From contig CAYZUC010000100.1 of NCBI GenBank assembly GCA_964481705.1, forward strand, positions 1-10,167: a DNA stretch of 10,167 nt, written 5' to 3'. Below the pieces are notes generated by a model. The model was not told the DNA's origin and searched no databases. It saw nothing but the letters and a program-made list of their open reading frames with translations. The position numbers were made by a program, and so were the translations under genes. Below, in pieces: positions 7,801 to 10,167 of the stretch (position 1 is its first letter; every line of letters begins with the position of its first letter). Source of the stretch: CAYZUC01 sp964481705. Its GTDB lineage: Bacteria; Bacillota; Clostridia; Lachnospirales; Lachnospiraceae.

Positions 7801-8227
7801 GGAAAAGGCTGCGGAGGAAGAGGAACAGACACATACGGTATCATTAGCGGGGTGTCATATTCTGATTGCGGAAGATAATGATTTGAACCGTACCATATTG
7901 AGTGCCATGTTGAATCATGAGGGAATGACCTATGAAGAGGCTGCTGATGGTGAAGAGGCAGTGAAGATTTTTCTCGAGAGTCCGGTGAATAAGTTCGATT
8001 GTATTCTCATGGATATGAGAATGCCCAATATGGATGGTATCCGAGCGACTACAGTGATCCGTGATTCTGGAAGAACAGATGCAAAGCTGCCTATTATTGG
8101 AGTTTCAGCGAATGGATACAAGGAGGATATACGACAGGCGTGGAAGGCAGGAGTGAATAACTATATTACGAAGCCGATTGATCGAGAGAAGCTGATAAAG
8201 ACAATGCAGGAACTCGTGCGCAAATAA
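4838..8227 (+). CDS. CheB-CheR fusion protein with PAS domains, HisKA-like segment and C-terminal receiver
   Basis: A 1129-residue soluble signalling protein. Order: a lysine/glutamate-rich tail with KSEHT repeats (1-70); a CheB-type methylesterase (~76-262) with the full catalytic triad Ser84 (GASAGG), His111 (HLSP) and Asp202 (GSDG); a CheR-type methyltransferase (~275-540) with the SAM site VAGCSTGEEAYS (378-389) and DLISCRN (478-484); a PAS-like domain (~585-695); a coiled coil of NEEL heptads (~715-795); a second PAS (~796-905); a dimerisation/H-box helix (~918-985, His936 in HIAHEMHNP); and a receiver (~1003-1129) with acidic E1012/D1013, phospho-acceptor Asp1059, Ser1090 and Lys1112. 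There is no HATPase domain between the H-box and receiver, so the protein cannot autophosphorylate alone. CheB/CheR fusions of this type are known in many bacteria, usually with PAS and kinase modules and outside classical chemotaxis arrays. The usual N-terminal CheB receiver is absent; the receiver sits at the far end. A G-rich ribosome binding site (4823-4828) precedes the ATG by 9 bases. It is co-transcribed with the Hpt and kinase genes. Confidence 0.92.
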   Translation: MDKINEKIKSEHTKSEHTKSEHTKSEEKKNKQSKSDQTETKERKDKQVDDSKIESKKKTAKKTSQESIKEIMEPKHYIVGIGASAGGLEALQKLLMALPANTGFPYLIVQHLSPDYKSMLSEILGKYTEMPVMEVEEGMDVKPNCVYIIQPGKNMRISRGKIILTSQNEHELNLPIDLFFKSLAEEAQAGAIAVVLSGTGSDGTNGIKKIKENDGMILVQDYDTAKFDGMPRSAMRTGLVDAQLSPEGIALELMHIANAFKMLEMMNFKTERQIDDELMKKIYYVLKKVSNVNFTHYKKSTIIRRIERRMMLTHKDTLADYVEYLYDTPTEVKTLSKEVLIGVTNFFRDPEFFQALKEEAIQNIVMKSSKEETIRVWVAGCSTGEEAYSIAIMFLEVMETLKMRRNVKIFATDLDVESITIAGKGVYGDSIIDNVSPVRLSRYFTHTNNTYTVNRDLRKMIVFSPHNVFQDPPFGKLDLISCRNMLIYFQVVLQNDLFAIFHSALKEGGYLFLGKSEAIGAFTEAFPVVDAVSKIFTHRKDVKIAGTKFVPYLQTNFLEEDLTDEIDDRFVRQALPGAVSVKSEELIDLSLLEQFMPACLIVNKKNEIIHIFGENSNYVHISVGKFSNLIYDVITEGLKVPVSTLLKESRDTNMKVQYRDIHFKGEREDSIINLTAMPVGDKNGGEENLFALIFSEMQQRGNLENAVPYEIDRVSSQRITDLEQELLDVQGKLDRSIAEQECVNEELQAANEELLTANEELQSSNEELQSVNEELYTVNSEYQLKMTELNDLNDDIANFLSTTLIGIIFVDNKLNLRRYTDYVTTEFSVMDHDIGRSLKFISYHFPTIDISEICDNVLKTLVPDEREVTTSKNKTFLMRVAPYRSTENKILGCVITLVDTTTQKIGIQKLQSTEEKLTLVQQANKEKSGYLTHIAHEMHNPMGVLRKLAEDYGKDEDPKKLKDAMEQMTNAIEQMSLIVNDISEAAEMEKAAEEEEQTHTVSLAGCHILIAEDNDLNRTILSAMLNHEGMTYEEAADGEEAVKIFLESPVNKFDCILMDMRMPNMDGIRATTVIRDSGRTDAKLPIIGVSANGYKEDIRQAWKAGVNNYITKPIDREKLIKTMQELVRK
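4862..4951 (+). repeat. 15-bp tandem repeat encoding KSEHT in the CheB-CheR tail
   Basis: Three identical copies of AAAAGTGAACACACG run end to end (4862-4906). A partial fourth copy follows (AAAAGTGAA at 4907-4915), and a diverged copy (AAAAGTGATCAGACG, encoding KSDQT) lies at 4937-4951. Perfect identity of the three units points to recent slippage. The period is a multiple of three, so copy-number change would alter only the length of the disordered basic tail. Confidence 0.9.
7067..7174 (+). repeat. Heptad repeat (NEELxxx) coiled coil coding segment
   Basis: Residues 744-779 contain five heptads of the form NEEL plus three residues (NEELQAA, NEELLTA, NEELQSS, NEELQSV, NEELYTV). The strict seven-residue spacing of leucine marks a parallel signalling helix between the two PAS domains. 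Such NEEL helices are typical of CheB/CheR fusion proteins and join PAS sensors to catalytic modules. The DNA copies differ in codon choice, so this is protein-level conservation rather than a fresh duplication. Confidence 0.85.
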
Positions 8228-8242
8228 GGAAGTGGGGGGAGC

Positions 8243-10167
8243 ATGAGGAAAGAAAAGGATAACGATGCTTATCAAAAGCTCAAATTGCTTACGGACAGCA
8301 TTCCGGGAGGACTGGCGACCTTTGAGGTCACCCCGGGGGGTGTCCGTATGCTGTATTTATCGGACGGAGTTTATGGGATTACCGGTTTTACACCGGAAGA
8401 CAATGACGGAACGGATAATCCTCTTCGTTATGTCTATCGAAGTGATTTACCTATGATAAAAACAAAGCTATTGGAACTAATGAATGGTGGAAAATCATTG
8501 GAATTGAGTTACCGTGTGATACATAAAAGTGGTGGCTATCGTTGGCTTACGCTTCTTGGTTCGCAGATAGAAAGAACGGGGAACAAGGTCATAATAAATA
8601 CGGTAATGCTGGATGTGACGGAGCAAAAGAAGGCCGAGTTGAAGCTAAACAGGCTGGAAAAAGAGAATAGGCTTCGCTATGAGAACGAAATACGTTTGCG
8701 CCATGAACTGGTGAGTAATTCGATTTTCTATTACCAGCTGAATATAACGACAGGAATTGTAGAAGAGTACTTTTTTCGCTATCTAAAGGGTGATGGGGTT
8801 CGCAAATTTGAAAAGACTGGAGAAGAGCGAAGAAAGATGCTTCTCGAGAATGTTCATCCGGATGATAAAGAAATAGTCAGGGATACTATTTTCTCAAAGG
8901 CTCTGCTGGAAAGCTACAGGAAAGGTATCAAGAATCTTTCTTTACAATATCGCAGAAAAGTGAATTCGGAGGAATTTATCTGGGTGGAAACAAGATGTAC
9001 GATCATGGAGAAGCCTGATAGTGGGGAAGTGATTGCATTTCTTCATTGTCATGATATTGATTTAAGAAAGCGAGAACAAATTGCCATTGAGACAGTTATG
9101 GATGATGAAATTGAGTCAGTAACGGTTTTACATGTTAAAACCGGACTTGCTCATATTGCACATAATCGTGGAGAAAAAGAGGATGCAGAGAATCATCATC
9201 TGTTTTGTTTTGAGGAAAAGTATCGGTCTATTGGACAAAAGCTCGTACTTGCAGAAGAACGCGATTTATTTGTTGATTTCTTTAAGGTTCATGAGCTATG
9301 TGAGCAGTTAAAGCATACAAAGAAATGCAGTATTACCTATCAGATGCGGGAGTTTGGAAAGATATGCAGAAAGCTTTCCAGGGCTTATTATCTGGATGAG
9401 TCTAAGGAAGAAATTGTTTTGGTAAGGCAAGATATCACAACTCTTTACGAAGAGGAACAGGAGCAGAGAAGAGTTCTGGAAGCTGCTATGAAAAAGGCAA
9501 ATGAAGCGAACAGGGCAAAAAGTGAATTCCTGTCTCAAATGAGTCATGACATTCGGACACCATTAAATGCAGTTCTTGCGTTTTCAAATGAAGAGATGCT
9601 GATTGGAGCCGGAGAGAAAAGGCTTAGGGAAAATCTACGTAAGATTAATCTATCCGGCGACTACCTTTTGGGAATTATCAATGATGTACTCGATATGTCA
9701 AAGATTGAGCAAAACAAGATTGTGCTGATGCCAACCATCTATACATTTGATGAGTTTACCACGACAATAAGCAACTTCATTGATGAATTAAGTAAGAAGA
9801 GGAAGATTGAATTCAGTCTGGATTATTTTGAGGAGGATATCTCGCCCATTTGGATTGATAAGGTTCGGTTTAACCAGATTTTTATTAATCTGCTTTCCAA
9901 TGCTGTTAAGTTTACAAAAAAAGGTGGTAAAGTAGAGCTGTTAATCCGTAAGCTTTCGGAGGAAGCGGGCGTAGTGCGACAACAGTTTATCGTTCGTGAT
10001 AATGGAATTGGTATGAGTGAAGATTTTCTTCCGCATGCCTTTGAAGGCTTCAGCCAGGAGTATCGTAGGGAGACCTCGGAGAAGAATCAAGGTACCGGAC
10101 TGGGGTTGGCAATCGTAAAAGAATTGGTTACTATGATGAACGGTACCATTGAAGTTGAAAGTACGAT
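8243..10167 (+). CDS. Soluble multi-PAS sensor histidine kinase, truncated at the window edge
   Basis: Open from ATG 8243 to the window end, giving 641 residues; the stop lies outside. It has no signal peptide or membrane segment, so it senses in the cytoplasm. PAS 1 (residues ~11-127) is of the PAS_3 type, ending LDVTEQKKAE; a short coiled coil (~130-155) follows; PAS 2 (~157-275) has HPDD and a WVETR strand; a third PAS-like region (~280-402) ends VLVRQDITTLY. The kinase core is complete as far as seen: H-box FLSQMSHDIRTPLNAV with His435, N-box NLLSNAVKFT (Asn549/Asn553), G1 box DNGIGM (586-591) and G2 box GTGLGLAI (617-624). This class often continues into receiver and Hpt domains, which may lie beyond the window. 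It starts 15 bases after the CheB-CheR stop; AAGGA (8226-8230) and GGGGGGAG (8234-8241) lie just upstream. It is the only ATP-binding kinase visible in the operon and hence the likely phosphate source for the receiver and Hpt next door (inference). Confidence 0.9.
   Translation, partial: MRKEKDNDAYQKLKLLTDSIPGGLATFEVTPGGVRMLYLSDGVYGITGFTPEDNDGTDNPLRYVYRSDLPMIKTKLLELMNGGKSLELSYRVIHKSGGYRWLTLLGSQIERTGNKVIINTVMLDVTEQKKAELKLNRLEKENRLRYENEIRLRHELVSNSIFYYQLNITTGIVEEYFFRYLKGDGVRKFEKTGEERRKMLLENVHPDDKEIVRDTIFSKALLESYRKGIKNLSLQYRRKVNSEEFIWVETRCTIMEKPDSGEVIAFLHCHDIDLRKREQIAIETVMDDEIESVTVLHVKTGLAHIAHNRGEKEDAENHHLFCFEEKYRSIGQKLVLAEERDLFVDFFKVHELCEQLKHTKKCSITYQMREFGKICRKLSRAYYLDESKEEIVLVRQDITTLYEEEQEQRRVLEAAMKKANEANRAKSEFLSQMSHDIRTPLNAVLAFSNEEMLIGAGEKRLRENLRKINLSGDYLLGIINDVLDMSKIEQNKIVLMPTIYTFDEFTTTISNFIDELSKKRKIEFSLDYFEEDISPIWIDKVRFNQIFINLLSNAVKFTKKGGKVELLIRKLSEEAGVVRQQFIVRDNGIGMSEDFLPHAFEGFSQEYRRETSEKNQGTGLGLAIVKELVTMMNGTIEVEST

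Noticed and set aside
8265..8456. Short + strand frame inside the start of the histidine kinase gene
   Set aside because: The kinase frame from 8243 is continuous with clear PAS and kinase motifs; this frame is only a shadow.

Overview
The window looks like a chromosome segment from a Gram-positive anaerobe of the class Clostridia, most likely a member of Lachnospiraceae. The grounds are moderate-to-low GC, strong purine-rich ribosome binding sites, a BspA-type (DUF285) surface protein combined with MBG-like and GxGNYTG Ig-like repeats, and long cytoplasmic PAS/histidine kinase proteins. This assignment is inference; no rRNA or other marker gene is present. Every supported gene is on the + strand.

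Region 1 (1-3719) is a large repetitive surface or adhesin-type protein split into two reading frames. The first frame (43-2598) carries an Ig-like/MBG-like pair, nine DUF285 leucine-rich repeats of 26 residues, a second Ig-like/MBG-like pair, an acidic DPGD linker and the first GxGNYTG domain. The second frame (2676-3719) continues the GxGNYTG domains. Reading through a -1 shift at a run of six A (2558-2563) joins the halves into one continuous polypeptide of about 1225 residues. The gene is therefore either frameshifted or carries a sequencing indel. The N-terminus with its expected signal peptide is not visible.

Region 2 (3720-4446) holds a PadR-family regulator (3778-4311, GTG start), with a possible promoter overlapping the end of the surface gene. 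It is followed by a 135-base intergenic stretch with a good sigma-A-type promoter (TTTACA, 17 bp, TAAAAT).

Region 3 (4447-10167, running off the end) is a tightly spaced three-gene signalling operon. It encodes a stand-alone Hpt phosphotransfer protein, a 1129-residue CheB-CheR fusion with PAS domains, a heptad coiled coil, a dimerisation/H-box segment and a C-terminal receiver, and a soluble multi-PAS histidine kinase with intact H, N, G1 and G2 boxes. Together they contain all the parts of a phosphorelay (kinase, receiver, Hpt) plus methylesterase and methyltransferase domains. No chemoreceptor, CheA or CheW is in the window. A cytoplasmic, non-canonical CheB/CheR-linked phosphorelay is the most interesting reading of the locus, but this is inference from architecture and proximity.
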